A stretch of 64,000 bases of DNA, taken from assembly GCA_028641055.1 (NCBI GenBank), contig CM054062.1:11550305-11614304 (forward strand). The letters are read 5' to 3'. The notes beneath the pieces are model-generated. The model was given only the letters and a program-made list of their open reading frames with translations, ran no database searches and was not told the DNA's origin. Position 1 is the first letter of the stretch. The number at the start of each line of letters is the position of its first letter. Shown here one piece after another: positions 22,182 to 33,548 of the stretch. The position numbers were made by a program, and so were the translations under genes. Source of the stretch: Alopecurus myosuroides (taxonomy: Eukaryota; Streptophyta; Magnoliopsida; Poales; Poaceae).

Positions 22182-24858
22182 TCAACACAGGGGCAGCGGC
22201 GGCATGGACGTGGCATCGAGGAAGAACAAGTTCGCCAACGCCTCGATGCGACTAGGGGGGAGGGGTTCCTGGAAGTAGCGCCCGTATTTCTGCAAGCAAT
22301 CCACTGCGGCCTCGCCCTCCACGTCGCAGATACCCAATCGAGCCATTAGCACACGCTGAGCCTTCTTCACATACGTAGTTGTGGTTTTGGGTGCCATCGA
22401 AGCCAACCTTGTGCTCCTCCGCCTGTCCTCCTCCGGGATGAAAAGCTTCTTGCGCCTGTCTCTTTGAACATCAGGCAGAGGTAGGAGGGGGGCGACCACA
22501 TGCTGTCGCAGTTGGGAGAGCACTGCATTGAGGCCGCAGCCCGTGCCTTGCGTTAAGTTCTGCCCGCAGGGAGTAACGAAGCCATCCGCCGGAGTAGCAG
22601 GCGCGGACTGAGAACGACGAGAGTGCGTGGGGGACGCCTGGGGAGGAGAAGTGGGGCCCTCCGACTCGCCAGCAGGCCCCCTAGAACCAGCCAGGGCTAG
22701 CGCACCCAGCGGCTCGGACGCCTCACGGTGCGTGGCAGGGTCCAACAGTTGCTGAAGGCCCAAGGAAGGCGGAGGCCCAAAGCAAGGGTCACGACACGGC
22801 CCAAGCCCAGATACCACACCGCCCTCCTGAGCCCCTAACCCCCCACAGGCACGAGGCGACAAAACCAGCTGGCGCTCGTGGATAGGACCCAGGGAAACGG
22901 TCCGATCCCGAGGTGATCCTCCTCGGATGTTGGCCCCGACCGAATCCCTGTCTTGTCCAGGAGAAGCGCGGCGAGGACCCACCACCGAAGGCGGAGAAGG
23001 CGCTGGCAGGTCAAAAGTGCCTCCGACCAACGGCCGTCCACATGCAGATGCGCAGGAAGACGCCAAAACGGTCCCAACTGCTGCCTGATCCCTGGCAGAA
23101 TCGACAAGCTGTCTCCCGAACACAGTGTCAGGGGAGGTGGGGCGCAGCAGCGCTCGTTGCAGAGGGTCAGAGACAGCCTTAGCACTTTCCACGTCATGTC
23201 CGGTCAAAGGATTTGAAATCGGGACTCGAACGTACTCCACACCACCAAGAATGGTGACGTCAGCCTCGCCGGAGAGGGCCTGGGACGAGGCGGCGCCACC
23301 GCTTGGGCCTTCCCGGCCAGTGGAGTCAGCGGCCGAGCCAGCACCACGAGAACCCTCCGAAGGCGAGGAAGAAGAACCAGGGCCATCCATCCCTCCAAAG
23401 CTCGGCCCACCCCCTGCCGGCGCGGACGGGGAGGAAGGCGGAGGGGAGGGCGAGGGCGGGGGGGGGGGGGGGAATCCGAGACTTGCGCCAACACGGCCTC
23501 TCGGACGCGCCTGATGCTGACGAGGTAGCGCAAAGCTTTCGCCCGGCGGCGCACCGCCGGCCCCCGATGGCGCCCTGCCGGACGGATCCCAAGGGGCGGC
23601 TCCTCGATGAACAGCAAACGACTGGCGGGGATCCGGGCAGGGGAGTCCGTCCTGAGCCACACCCGGAAAGAAGACATGTCGTGACGCCGGGTGGTGGAGG
23701 GAGCGATGTCGACGACGAAGCCGGTGCACTTCAACACGGCCTCCGCCGTTCTCTGGTTCCAAGCGTGAGCGGGCACACCCAGAAGGTCCAACGGCACCAG
23801 GAAGGGCAGAGACGCCGCCGTGGCGTGCGCTTGCCTGATCCACGGGCGCAGCGAGAGGGAGAACCAGGGTCCGCGAGCCCCGCCACGCCGCACCATCCGG
23901 TCACGCAGGCGGCCGTTGGAGCAGAGGACCAGGAAATCCTCCGGCGCGAACGCGCGGATGGACATGTCGTGGGGCCCCACCCCGAACTCGGCGTGCAGCG
24001 CGGCCGCGGCGTCTGCCAGGTCCACTGACGGGCGAGTGCCCGTGATGGTGACTATGATGGCACGGCGCAGCTCATCCTCCAAGACGCGGATCTCCTCGGA
24101 GTACTCCAGGAACACGGCCTCGGCGAGCCCCCCACCCGCCAGCGCAGTCTGCTCCTTCGCCCGGAACGTGGCCGGCGGCGCGAACGGGGCGTTGAACGTT
24201 GGACCGCGCGCAGAGCTCTCCTCGGAGCCCTCGCGCACGACCCTGTTCCACGGCCGTTCCAGACGCACCGCCCCAGCAGGCGGCGGCCCCGGCGGGGGAG
24301 GAGGCAGCGCCAGGGGCTGTACTGGCATGGCGACTGCGGGGGGGGGGGGGGGGGGGGGGCACCGCCATCGACCAGCGGCAGGCGCAAGGTCCCTGAAGGC
24401 GGGAGACCGGGCGGCGGAGGGGGAAGCCACGAAGGGGAGCGGGGCCGCCCTGGCGGCGCGCGCGGGGCGACCTCCGAGCCGCCTGAACTCGACGGACGCG
24501 GCCGCTTGCAGCCACGCGCGAGGTGACCCTCCTCTCTGCAAAGCAAACAGCGTACCTTGTTCTTGCAGTCCTTGGAGATGTGCTCCTCGCTGAGGCAGTT
24601 GTAGCAGAGGCCCACCAGAGCCGGCGGGATGCGACGATGCGGAGGCGGGTTCCAGGTAGGGCGCTGCGGCCCGCGGCGGAGGCGACGGAGCTCGCGCCGC
24701 CTGGCGCGACGGCCGCCCGCCAGCCAGGGACGCTCCGCCGGACCGCCGGCAGCGACCGCCCGCTCACCAGTGGCCGGAGCAGAGCGCGGGGGGCTGAGCT
24801 CCACGGAAGGCGACGAGATCTCCGAATCCGAGAGGGCCACGCGGCTGCAAGAGGCCAT
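22182..24858 (-). pseudogene. LINE ORF1: CCHC zinc knuckles, DUF4283-like, poly-proline
   Basis: ORF1 of plant L1 elements is a nucleic-acid-binding protein that packages the LINE RNA. It starts at 24858 (MASCSRVALSDSE). Two CCHC knuckles lie at about residues 85-98 (CYNCLSEEHISKDC) and 104-117 (CLLCREEGHLARGC). The next frame carries a DUF4283-like region (about 23700-24150, including EDFLVLCSNGRLRDRMV). The last frame is Ser/Pro-rich and ends at 22182. The three frames join at two C-runs on the coding strand: 22 bases at 24338-24359 and 15 bases at 23458-23472. No other damage is seen. The breaks could be real slippage mutations or errors in homopolymer length in the assembly, so pseudogene is a cautious label. 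Confidence 0.8.
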
Positions 24859-25010
24859 GGCGCCAGATCCGGAGGGAGGAAGGAGGAAGGTGGCTGCCCG
24901 AGGCCGGAGTGGCCGCCGGACAGGAGGGTGGGCGCGGTGGCCGGAGCGGCCGGCCGCGAGGGAGCTAGAGCTCGTAAAGCCGCGAGGGAGCTAGAGGGGA
25001 GCTTTCTGAT

Positions 25011-26480
25011 TTGCGGTTTGGCACTCTCCATTAAGGCCAACTAATCGTGCTGGATGCAACAACAGAAAAATGGTGTTTGGTTACCTCTGTAAGTACTTGG
25101 GCAAGCATGGCACAAATTTTAAAGCACGTCCGATCAAATGGGTTGAGACAATTATTAGTAGGTTATTACGCAATTTTCGCCTAAATTTAATTAGGGAAGA
25201 CATTAACATAAATGAACTAGCATTTTTAACCATTTCGATAGACTATGCATATCTAGATCATTTATATGGACCACATACTAGCGTGAACAAAGAGAAACAA
25301 CACATACGCGTATGTTGATGGGAAAAGTCTCCGGCATGGTGTTGTTGCTGTCGTCGACCATGGCGATGAAGTCATAGCCGAAGCCGAGGTTGGAGTCACC
25401 TCAGCCGGAGTTGAAGTCGACGCAACTAGAGACGGATGGAAGCGAGTGGTCGCACCGAGACACACTTCCGGAAAACCTTATCAGCCATCTTCTGGTGCAG
25501 GATCTCAACGGACGGGTTTCGAGTCGTGCTCTCCAAGACAGCCGTGCACACGGTCGTCGGGATGTATGAGTATGAAAAGTAGCACATCAAAAGGAACAAA
25601 AGAGTGTGTGGACTGTAGACCGACTGCTTACGGACCTGAACCTGAATGATCTATCCATGACCAGGATGAAAAAAAACACAACGAAGTGTACCAGTTTTTT
25701 AGCACGTACAACCATCAAATCAGAGACCAAACCATGCCTTGACAAACAGAAAATATCATGGTACGTCATCCTCACTTGAAATGGAGCTTGAATGAAAGAG
25801 CGCGGAGACTCGACATTCCGCGTAAGCAATCAACTAGATCTCGTTTTCTGCTATCACAAAACGGATCAGATAGAAAAGGCTATCAATAGGCAAACAATGC
25901 ACTTGCTTCGGGTGGTGAGATCCCGTGTCTCTTCCGTCCGTTCTGTCTTCCTATTATAGTCTGGAGCTGGTACAGTGCACAAGTATCACACGGTACGTTT
26001 GTTGGACACATGTCCATCATGCTGAGACATGTGCCGAGTACACTGGCCAGGTGATAGACTGGTCGAGTCTGCACACATGTACGCTGACACGCGTCCATGA
26101 CACAAACAAGTGTGTGCAACGTACATGCGCGTGCGATGACTCGTGCGAAATAAAAGCTTTCACCAAACATGCTTTAACTCAAACTCAATTCACAAAACGT
26201 GACGTGTGTGCGTGGCGAGGCGGGGGTGGAGGAGGAAGAGTGTGTGTGCTCTCCTCCTATTCTAACTGACTTATCTGCTCTCATAAACCGCTCTTTATCT
26301 CTTCTAATCTGCAATGTGGGAATAAACTTAGTCCCATTTGCACTGCATAGATTGGGCATTTGAGATCTCAAGATTTATGGACTGGATGGGCCGACTCAAC
26401 CTATTCAATTCCAACAAATATCTTACGGGAAAAATGATACGGTGCTTAGCGAGGTAGCAATATTTTCCTCAAATAAGACA
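25011..26480. other. Unassigned segment, no element or gene recognised
   Basis: It lies between the LINE and the hAT MITE. It begins AT-rich, holds a GC-richer part at about 25310-25640, and has a stretch at about 25960-26130 rich in ACAC/GTGT and ACGT words. No ORF shows a domain I recognise. The segment may be low-copy flank or an old, unclassified repeat. Confidence 0.45.
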
Positions 26481-26663
26481 TCCTTATCGAGCGGCGGAGC
26501 TTCAGCGAAATAGTAGGGCGGGCCAAGGTGAAAAATAACGCTAAATTTGGTTGCTAAATTAATTAGGTTTCATAAATATACGCTTAATATGCATTTTTTG
26601 CTCCTGGGCTAGGCGGGCCATGGCCTGGATTTGCCCCAAGGAAGCTCCGCCCCTGTCCTTATC
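26481..26663. mobile_element. hAT-type MITE (167 bp) with 8-bp target duplication
   Basis: TCCTTATC occurs on both sides (26481-26488 and 26656-26663), an 8-bp target duplication as made by hAT transposases. The 167-bp body (26489-26655) has inverted ends: GAGCGGCGGAGCTTC on the left and, inverted on the right, CAGGGGCGGAGCTTCC. CAGGGGCGGAGC is typical of plant hAT ends. It contains no ORF and must have been moved in trans. Confidence 0.85.
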
Positions 26664-26852
26664 ATAGTGTAGGCATCTCTAAACCCATGAAAAGGAAAGT
26701 ACAACCATTATCAAGTTTTCCTAGAAAGAAGACATAGTCAACCTTCCTAACAATATCTCATGAGAGAATTAGCATCTCCAGCGGAGTGGAAGTATTAAGG
26801 TTCTATCATCCAGTTGCCCCAGTTTGTTTTCCCATGTTCTACTTCACGGAAT
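26664..26852. other. Unassigned spacer
   Basis: A short AT-rich stretch between the MITE and the Copia remnant. I see no element end or coding sequence in it. It may be part of the decayed Copia element to its right. Confidence 0.4.
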
Positions 26853-27468
26853 CCCTGATCACATAGGTTGTGTTACCCCTGGGCAACTCAAGTAGGTGTC
26901 AAAGCCATCACCATCGATGCTTGGTGTAACATATTTCTCGATAAACCTTTTGTAAAAGGATCGACCATATTCTTAGTTGTTGGAACTTAATCCAATGCTA
27001 TAACTCCGAAGTTTTTAGAACTTTTCATATTATTCTTAGATCTGTTCACTTTGACAATCACATTTTGATCGTCATAGTTCATGATAATAGCAGGTTTTGA
27101 TTTTTCAACCGTACGCAAGTCCGTTAGAAGCTCGCGAAGCCATTCTGCTTCGACAGTAGTCCCTGATCACATAGGTTGTGTTACCCCTGGGCAACTCAAG
27201 TAGGTGTCAAAGCCATCACCATCGATGCTTGGTGTAACATATTTCTCGATAAACCTTTTGTAAAAGGATCGACCATATTCTTAGTTGTTGGAACTTAATC
27301 CAATGCTATAACTCCGAAGTTTTTAGAACTTTTCATATTATTCTTAGATCTGTTCACTTTGACAATCACATTTTGATCGTCATAGTTCATGATAATAGCA
27401 TGTTTTGATTTTTCAACCGTACACAAGTCCGTTAGAAGCTCGCGAAGCCATTCTGCTTCGACAGTAGC
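26853..27468. repeat. Tandem duplication, two 308-bp units
   Basis: Unit 1 is 26853-27160 and unit 2 is 27161-27468, both starting CCCTGATCACATAGG. I see about two substitutions between them (GCAGG versus GCATG, and TACGCAAG versus TACACAAG). The repeat lies wholly inside the Copia RNase H remnant. The near identity contrasts with the heavy decay of the coding frame, so the duplication is much younger than the fragment, or is an assembly artefact. Confidence 0.9.
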
Positions 27469-27840
27469 CGTGTATAATATTATGAGTTATCTTTTCATAG
27501 TTGACATCGTAATGACGGTCTGCTTGCAAAATTTCCATGAAACAACACAGCCACCAAATGTATCAGAATTCCAATTTGAATCACTACACCATTCAAATAC
27601 TTTAGGATACATGTATAATGAATTTCATAAATCATGGTTCCTTTTAGATAGCGCAAAACTCTTTCAAGAGCATTCTAATAACCATCTCTTGGGTTGGCCA
27701 CAAACGGGCTAAGTTTACACACAACACACGAGATATTAGGACGCGTAGTGCAAGCTAAATACATGAGCGAACCAATGATTTAAGAATATCTTCTAAGAGA
27801 TCTAAGCCAAGGCTATTCATACCCTGAGATCGCTCTTGGT
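26853..27840 (-). pseudogene. Copia RNase H remnant with internal duplication
   Basis: Minus-strand readings include EAEWLRELLTDLRTVEK, PAIIMNYDDQNVIVKV, TKNMVDPFTKGLS and, further upstream, VFEWCSDSNWNSDTFGG. These are typical of the RNase H end of Ty1/Copia polyproteins, which degrades the RNA strand during reverse transcription. Stops and frame changes interrupt it (for example a stop after SSKNFGVIALD). The C-terminal 308 bp are duplicated in tandem (separate entry). No LTR or other domains are adjacent, so this is an isolated fragment. Confidence 0.75.
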
Positions 27841-28245
27841 TTCCTCCAATCATGTGGCGAAACCTCCATGAGCGGACGTAGGGAATTTTGTTACGCATTA
27901 TCTCTCCATGAGCGGACCCATCCACCCCAGGACCCGACCTTCCTCAGTTGCCATCGGCTCCTGCGGACGCACTCCACCTTCTTCCCCAGGTAACCGTCTC
28001 CCACGTGGCCCCACTGCTCCTTCCCTGGAGGGCGGCGCCCTGCTCCTCCTCCGGCTGGCCTCCAATGCTCCTCCCTTGGAGCCACTGCTTCGATCCCAGC
28101 GACCAGTCACTGCTCTTTCCAGCGGCCCACATCCAGTTCTCGCTGATGAGCAACTGCATGGGGGAGATGGGGGGCTAACCCGACTAAAGTCAAGTGCGCA
28201 TTTGATAAGCAGATGATGTATTGGTGGTGATTGGGTACGTGAAGA
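27841..28245. other. Unassigned segment left of element D
   Basis: It is GC-rich in the middle (about 27900-28160). I recognise no element ends, domain-bearing ORF or RNA gene. CTCCATGAGCGGAC occurs twice near 27865 and 27904. The last five bases (GAAGA, 28241-28245) would be the target duplication of element D, but the partner cannot be checked. Confidence 0.4.
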
Positions 28246-29653
28246 TGATACGTCTCAAACGTATCCATAATTTCTGATGTTCCATGTTGTTTTCTTGCCA
28301 TATGCTACATGTTTCTTCTACACTTTATGTCATTTTTATGGATTTTCAGGGACTAACCTATTGTAAAGATGCCACAGAGCCAGTTCCTGTTTTTAGTTTC
28401 AGAAAAGTTGTTCTGGAAATATTTTCGGAATTGGACGAAACAAAATCCCAGAGTCTTAGAATTCCCGGAGCGTCAACTAAGTCCAAAGGAGACCCGGAGG
28501 GGGCCACATGGAGGCCACACCATAGGGGGCGCGGTTCCCCCTCTAGCCGCGCCCAGGGGTGGTGTGGGCCCTCTGGCCACCCACCGACGTTGCACTTTCG
28601 CCTATATATTACCCCCGATGCATAAACCCTAAAAGAATCGCCCCCTTCCACGAAATGTTCCGTAGCTCCGTCGCCGCCGCCAACAAGTTTTGGGGGACAG
28701 AAATCTCTGTTCCCACGCCCTGCCGGGACAAGGAAGTGCCCCCGGAGCCATATCCATTGACTCCACCGCCATCTTCATCACCGTTGTTGTCTCCCATGAT
28801 GAGGATGGAGTAGTTCTTCCCCTAGGCTAAGGGCTCTACCGGTAGCTACGTGTTTCATCTCTCTCTCTCCCATGGTGTGATCTTTATGTGATCATGAGCT
28901 TTGTAATCTAGTTGAATAAGTAGATGTCACTCTTCATCTATCATGCTACTCAAGTGGTTTTGTTATGAGATCTCCGTACACACTTTGATCATGGTGTAAT
29001 GGTGACAGTGTGTGCACCGTGTGTTTTAGCATGATATCTATATTTTGTGTTGGATGACCCTATGAAATTGTGGTGTTTGTTTGGAACCATGTAGGTCTCA
29101 TGGTGATAGCGTGGGGTTATCTAGATGGGGAAATGTGAACTCTAAGGAGTGCTTCTATAGACCTACGCAATGATTGGTGTTTGTTAGCCGGCCAGAGAGT
29201 GGTTCGGAGTATCATAGTGAAGAGATGATATTTATGCATTCAATTATGTTATCATTGTTGAGAGTGTCCACTAGTGAAAGTATGATCCCTAGGCCTTGTT
29301 TCCAAGCATTGAAACACCGTTTACAATCAATTCTGCTAGATGTTTGCTTGCTGCCATTTTTATTTCAGATTGCTATTCTCACTTATAATCATCCATATTA
29401 CTTGTATTTCACTATCTCTTCGCCGAACTAGTGCACCTATACAACTGATAATTATATTAAGTGTGTTGGGGACACAAGAGACTTCTTGTATCGTAATTGC
29501 AGGGTTGCTTGAGAGGGATACCTTTGACATCTACCTCCCTGAGTTCGACAAACCTTGGGTGATCCACTTAAGGGAAACTTGCTGCTGTTCTAGAAACCTA
29601 TGCACTTGGAGGCCCAACACTGTCTACAAGAATAGAAGCGTGCATAGACATCA
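28246..29653 (+). mobile_element. 5' LTR of Athila-like element D (about 1.41 kb)
   Basis: It starts TGATACGTCTCAAACG and ends GCATAGACATCA. A short spacer and a tRNA-Asp-type primer site (TGGTGCCGTTGCCGAGGAG, from about 29664) follow directly. It is related to, but clearly diverged from, the A/B/C LTRs, so it is a separate family. A TATA-like CCTATATATTACCCC lies near 28600, followed by AAACCCTA. The 3' LTR lies outside the window. Confidence 0.85.
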
Positions 29654-31623
29654 AGCTCTTTTCTGGTGCCGTTGCCGAGGAGGTAAGGTAAAAGGTACTC
29701 ACATCCTGTGTGAGTGTTCGAAGTTATTTCCTTTAGATTCTGTAATTATATATTTTTGTTTCTTGTTTTTATTTTCACTAGTTAGGCTTATTTTTACTTG
29801 TTCCTTGTTTTTATCTTTAGGATTAATGGAAAACAAAAAGAATATAAAATAACTTTATAATCTTTATCTTGAATTAGGACATGATTCTTTTGAAGAGAAA
29901 ATTAAAAAACCTATGGAATTTTGTTTGCATAATAGTGATAGTAATGTTATTAGCATTAATTCTTTGCACACCATTATTTCTAATGCTAGGGAAAACTGTA
30001 AGCTTGGGGAAGCTAGTTTTTATAAAATTGATCTTTTTAGTTTCCCAGCTTTAGAGGAGAAAATTTGCTCTGATGATACTTTATCTCCCATATGTGATAA
30101 ATCTAATGATGCTTGTGATATTTTAAATCCTCCTACTGAAGTATTCCTTTTAAAATACATATGAAAATTGTTGAATGTGTCATGAATAACTGCTATTTTG
30201 CAGATGGAACTGTCCATCCTAGTGATCATTTACTCTTTATACATGAATTATGCGAGTTGTTCAAGTGTGCAGGTATTTCATTGGACAAAGCTAAGAGGAG
30301 GCTATTCTCTTTGTCACTTAGGGACAAAGCAAGGGAGTGGTATGAGCTACTAGATGATCCTCATCATTTGGAGTGGAAGGAGCTTGAATCTCTCTTTTAC
30401 TCTAAATTTTATCCTTCTCATGAACTGTATTTAGATAGGAATTATATTTCTAATTTTTGGCCTCATGATGGAGAAATCATTGCCCAAGCTTGGGGAAGAC
30501 TGGAAACATTAATACTCAAATGTCCCAACCATGAGCTTCCTGAAGAAATAATTGTTACTAATATTTATGCAAGGCTTTCAGGACATTACAGGGATTATGT
30601 AGATACCTGTTCAGAGTTCTTTCTCAAGTAAGAACATTGAAGCTAAATGGGATCTTCTTGAAACAATTCAAACAAATAATGGAGATTGGAATAACTACAA
30701 AGGTAAATAATCAGGTATAAACCACGAGTATGATTGCATTAAGTCTTCCGCTGAAACTGCTGATTTTTAAGAGCTTAGTGCTAAATATGGTCTTGATCCT
30801 CAAATGATTGTTGGTTGGTATAGATCCTTTGCTTCTCATATTATTGTTCCTAAAGAAAATTGGGATATATATCATGAACCTTTTAAAGACACTTGCATGA
30901 AAAATGAAATTGATATTAATGATTGGAATGAACATGCTCAAACTTCTGAAAGTACTATTTCTTATAAGCATGTTAATTTTTATGGAGAACTTAGACCTTG
31001 TGAAAAGAATCAAATCAAAAAAGAATATTGTATCCATCATAGGAATGAGAAAACAAGAACATGGGGTAGGGCTCTACATGATCTTGGTGAAAAAGTCGGT
31101 GCCCTCTATCCTTTTATTTGTGAACTTTGCTTTGAAGTGGGTCATTTCAATTTTTAATGCTCAGGCTGTACTAATAGCCTTTCGAATCTAACGAGTACTG
31201 CAAGCTTTTATTGTGATTACATGATCACTCCTAATTAGCATGATGAACTTACATTATTTTTGGGGTGTGAAGAGTTATCAAGAAAAACTTCTTTTGTAGA
31301 TATGAGTGCTCTTGATATGAATAGTGTCCTGCATGGTTGTCATCTTTATTGTGTTAATAATTTCCACACAATTTGTGAATGTATACCATGTTGGAGATGG
31401 ATATGATTTGAAATATGTGGCAGAGAAGTTTGTCGAGCAGATTGTTGACTCCAACAAGGGGGGTGCAAAAAATGGTGGCACTAACGTTCAAGGTCATATC
31501 ATTCATCCAATCGAAGATACCATTTGCGGCTGCCTAGATTAACTCTCTATTGGGTCACCATATTTGGATTAATATACTGATGTCTTGATAGAGAAGGAAC
31601 ACATCAAACCAATGATCTCGAGG
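29654..31623 (+). mobile_element. Internal domain of element D (5' part), interrupted by Sirevirus E
   Basis: It holds the primer site, a T-rich leader and a broken Athila-type gag. After about 31160 only short pieces can be read (for example MSALDMNSVLHGCHLYCVNN near 31300), and the last 240 bases before 31624 are unassigned. The element stops where the LTR of E begins; the remainder should resume beyond the right edge of the window. Confidence 0.7.
29823..31157 (+). pseudogene. Athila-type gag of element D, broken
   Basis: Gag forms the virus-like particle of the retrotransposon. The first frame stops at once and continues in pieces (29913-30164). The best piece is 30161-30631, with the retrotransposon gag core: HPSDHLLFIHELCELFK, the hallmark LRDKAREWYELL and LFYSKFYPSHELYL. 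A later piece (30804-31157) ends in a zinc knuckle CELCFEVGH. There the stop TAA (31155-31157) falls exactly one codon before the last cysteine, so the CCHC finger is incomplete. Several frame changes separate the pieces, so no functional gag is made. Confidence 0.8.
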
Positions 31624-31780
31624 TGTGAAAGTGCATTTCGTTTTCCCGATGTTTTGTGTGTTAGTTAACAATGCTAAGTACATTATTTATAGAGGTGTTT
31701 AGTGTGCAGGTATCATACTTAACATCCGCATCGATCACCAAAAAGGTCGGTGAAGATTTGCCATTGAGATTTGGGACAGT
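31624..31780 (+). mobile_element. 5' LTR of Sirevirus E, first part
   Basis: It starts TGTGAAAGTGCATTTCG, typical of Maximus/Sirevirus-type Copia LTRs in Triticeae. It breaks at 31780, where element B inserted, and resumes at 38559. The two parts together give an LTR of about 1.3 kb. The predicted target duplication is CGAGG (31619-31623); its partner lies outside the window. Confidence 0.75.
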
Positions 31781-33362
31781 TGATACGTCTCCAACGTATC
31801 TATAATTTATGATGCTCCATGATAATATTATGTCAATTGCTATATGTTTTCTCCCTTCTTTATAGCGTTTTTACACGTTTTCCGGGACTAACCTATTAAA
31901 AATATGCCAAGCGCCAGTTCCCTGTTTTTTGATGTTTTTTATTTTAGAAAAGTTGTTCTGGAAATATTCTCGGAATTGGACCCCACAAAGCCCGAAGTTC
32001 CTATTTCCCCCGAAAGCATCCAGAAGACCAAAGAGGAGTCGAAGACGGGCACCAGATGGGCCACACCATGGGGTGGCTCCCCTCTTGGCCGTGCCAGCTA
32101 GTGGTGTGGGGCCCCCAGGGCTCCACCGCCTTAGCCCTTTCGCCTATTTATTCCCCCCGGATGGAAAACCCTAGGCACCTGATCAAATATCCCCAAAAAG
32201 TTCAGCAGCCACCGTCGTCGTCAACCCTAGATCAGAGGGGTTCTGAAGCTGTCTCCCGGCACCCTGCCGGAGAGGAGATCATCACTGGAGGCCTCTTCAT
32301 CACCATGCCTGCCTCCGAAGTGATGCGTGAGTAGTTCATCCTTGGACTACATGTCCATAGCAGTAGCTAGATGGTTGTCTTCTCCTCATATGCCTCCATG
32401 TTTAGATCTCGTGAGCTGCCTAACATGATCGAGATTGTTCTTATGTAACTCTATGTGCTGTGTTTGCTGGGATCCGATGAATATTGAACTTATGCCAAGT
32501 TGATTATAGTCTTTATTGCATATGCTATTTGTGATCTTGCATGCTTTACATTGCTAGTGGTTGCTCTGGCCAAGTAGTTGTTAGTGACTCCAAGAGGGAG
32601 TATTTATGCTCGATAGTGGGTTCATGCCTCCTTTTCGCCTATGCTCGAGTGACAGAAACGTGACAAGGGAGGATGTGCTATTGGCACTAGGGAGAAAACA
32701 ACGGTGTGAGTGCCCGCGTGTACAATCATTGCTTATTTTACACACTTTGTTTAATGCAATTATCTGTTGCTGGCAACTTAATACCTAAGGGGGTTCGGAT
32801 GATAACCCGAGGGTGGATTATTAGTCATAGATGAAGTTGTATTATGGTCTATGTATATTGTTGTAATGCCCGCACTAAATATAATAGTAGTATTCATGTC
32901 ATGAATGTGCACTACGGTGCAACCTTTATTTGTCAATTGCCCAGCTGTAATTTGTTCACCCAATATGCTATCTTTTATGGAGGGACACGACTAGTGAACC
33001 TATGAACCCCGGTCCATTCTTACACTGTTAAACATACCACTACAATTTCCTGCTTTCTTTACTTACTGTAAGCATACAACATTTTCCAAACTATACGTCT
33101 AATCTTTGTTTTCAGCAAGACCGGTGAGATTGACAACCTCACTGTACCGTTGGGACAGAGTATTTTGGTTGTGTTGTGTGCAGGTTCCGCGTTGTTGCTG
33201 ACACCGGTAAGGCGCCATCACCATCGTCAGTGGCATCAACCTTCCAAAGATTCTCTTCCTCCTAATGGATTGATAACCTTGGTTCTTAACCGAGGGAAAA
33301 TTCTTACCGCTTGCTCATCACACCCTCCTATTGGGGTTCCCAACACGCCATCGCAAGCATCA
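31781..33362 (+). repeat. 5' LTR of element B
   Basis: It runs from TGATACGTCTCC to GCAAGCATCA, 1582 bp, with a TATA-like CCTATTTATT near 32140. It is paired with 37015-38553. Confidence 0.9.
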
Positions 33363-33548
33363 AGGAATTTCTAGCACCGTTGACGGGGAGGAAGAAGTCT
33401 TCTGGCAAGGGGATTCTCTCACTCTCAACCTCTTTATTTTGTTTATTGTCTTGTTTTTATTTTTTTTATCTTGTTTTGCTTCTCTTTATCAAAAACACAC
33501 AAAAAAAAAATAGTTTACTTTATAACTGTTATTTATTTGCTTGCTTTT

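Larger units (their letters stand above)
18431..25010 (-). mobile_element. Nearly full-length L1-type LINE
   Basis: It has a poly-A tail (T-run on plus at about 18431-18439), a short 3' UTR, a single uninterrupted ORF2 and a long ORF1 broken only at two homopolymer runs. This is the best-preserved element in the window. The 5' end is placed near 25010, where the GC-rich 5' region gives way to AT-rich flank. I could not find a convincing target-site duplication, so both outer limits are approximate. Confidence 0.85.

Noticed and set aside
23303..24593. Long plus-strand ORFs (241 and 257 codons)
   Set aside because: They are antisense to LINE ORF1. Stop-poor antisense frames are expected in such GC-rich coding DNA, and the minus strand has the real domains.
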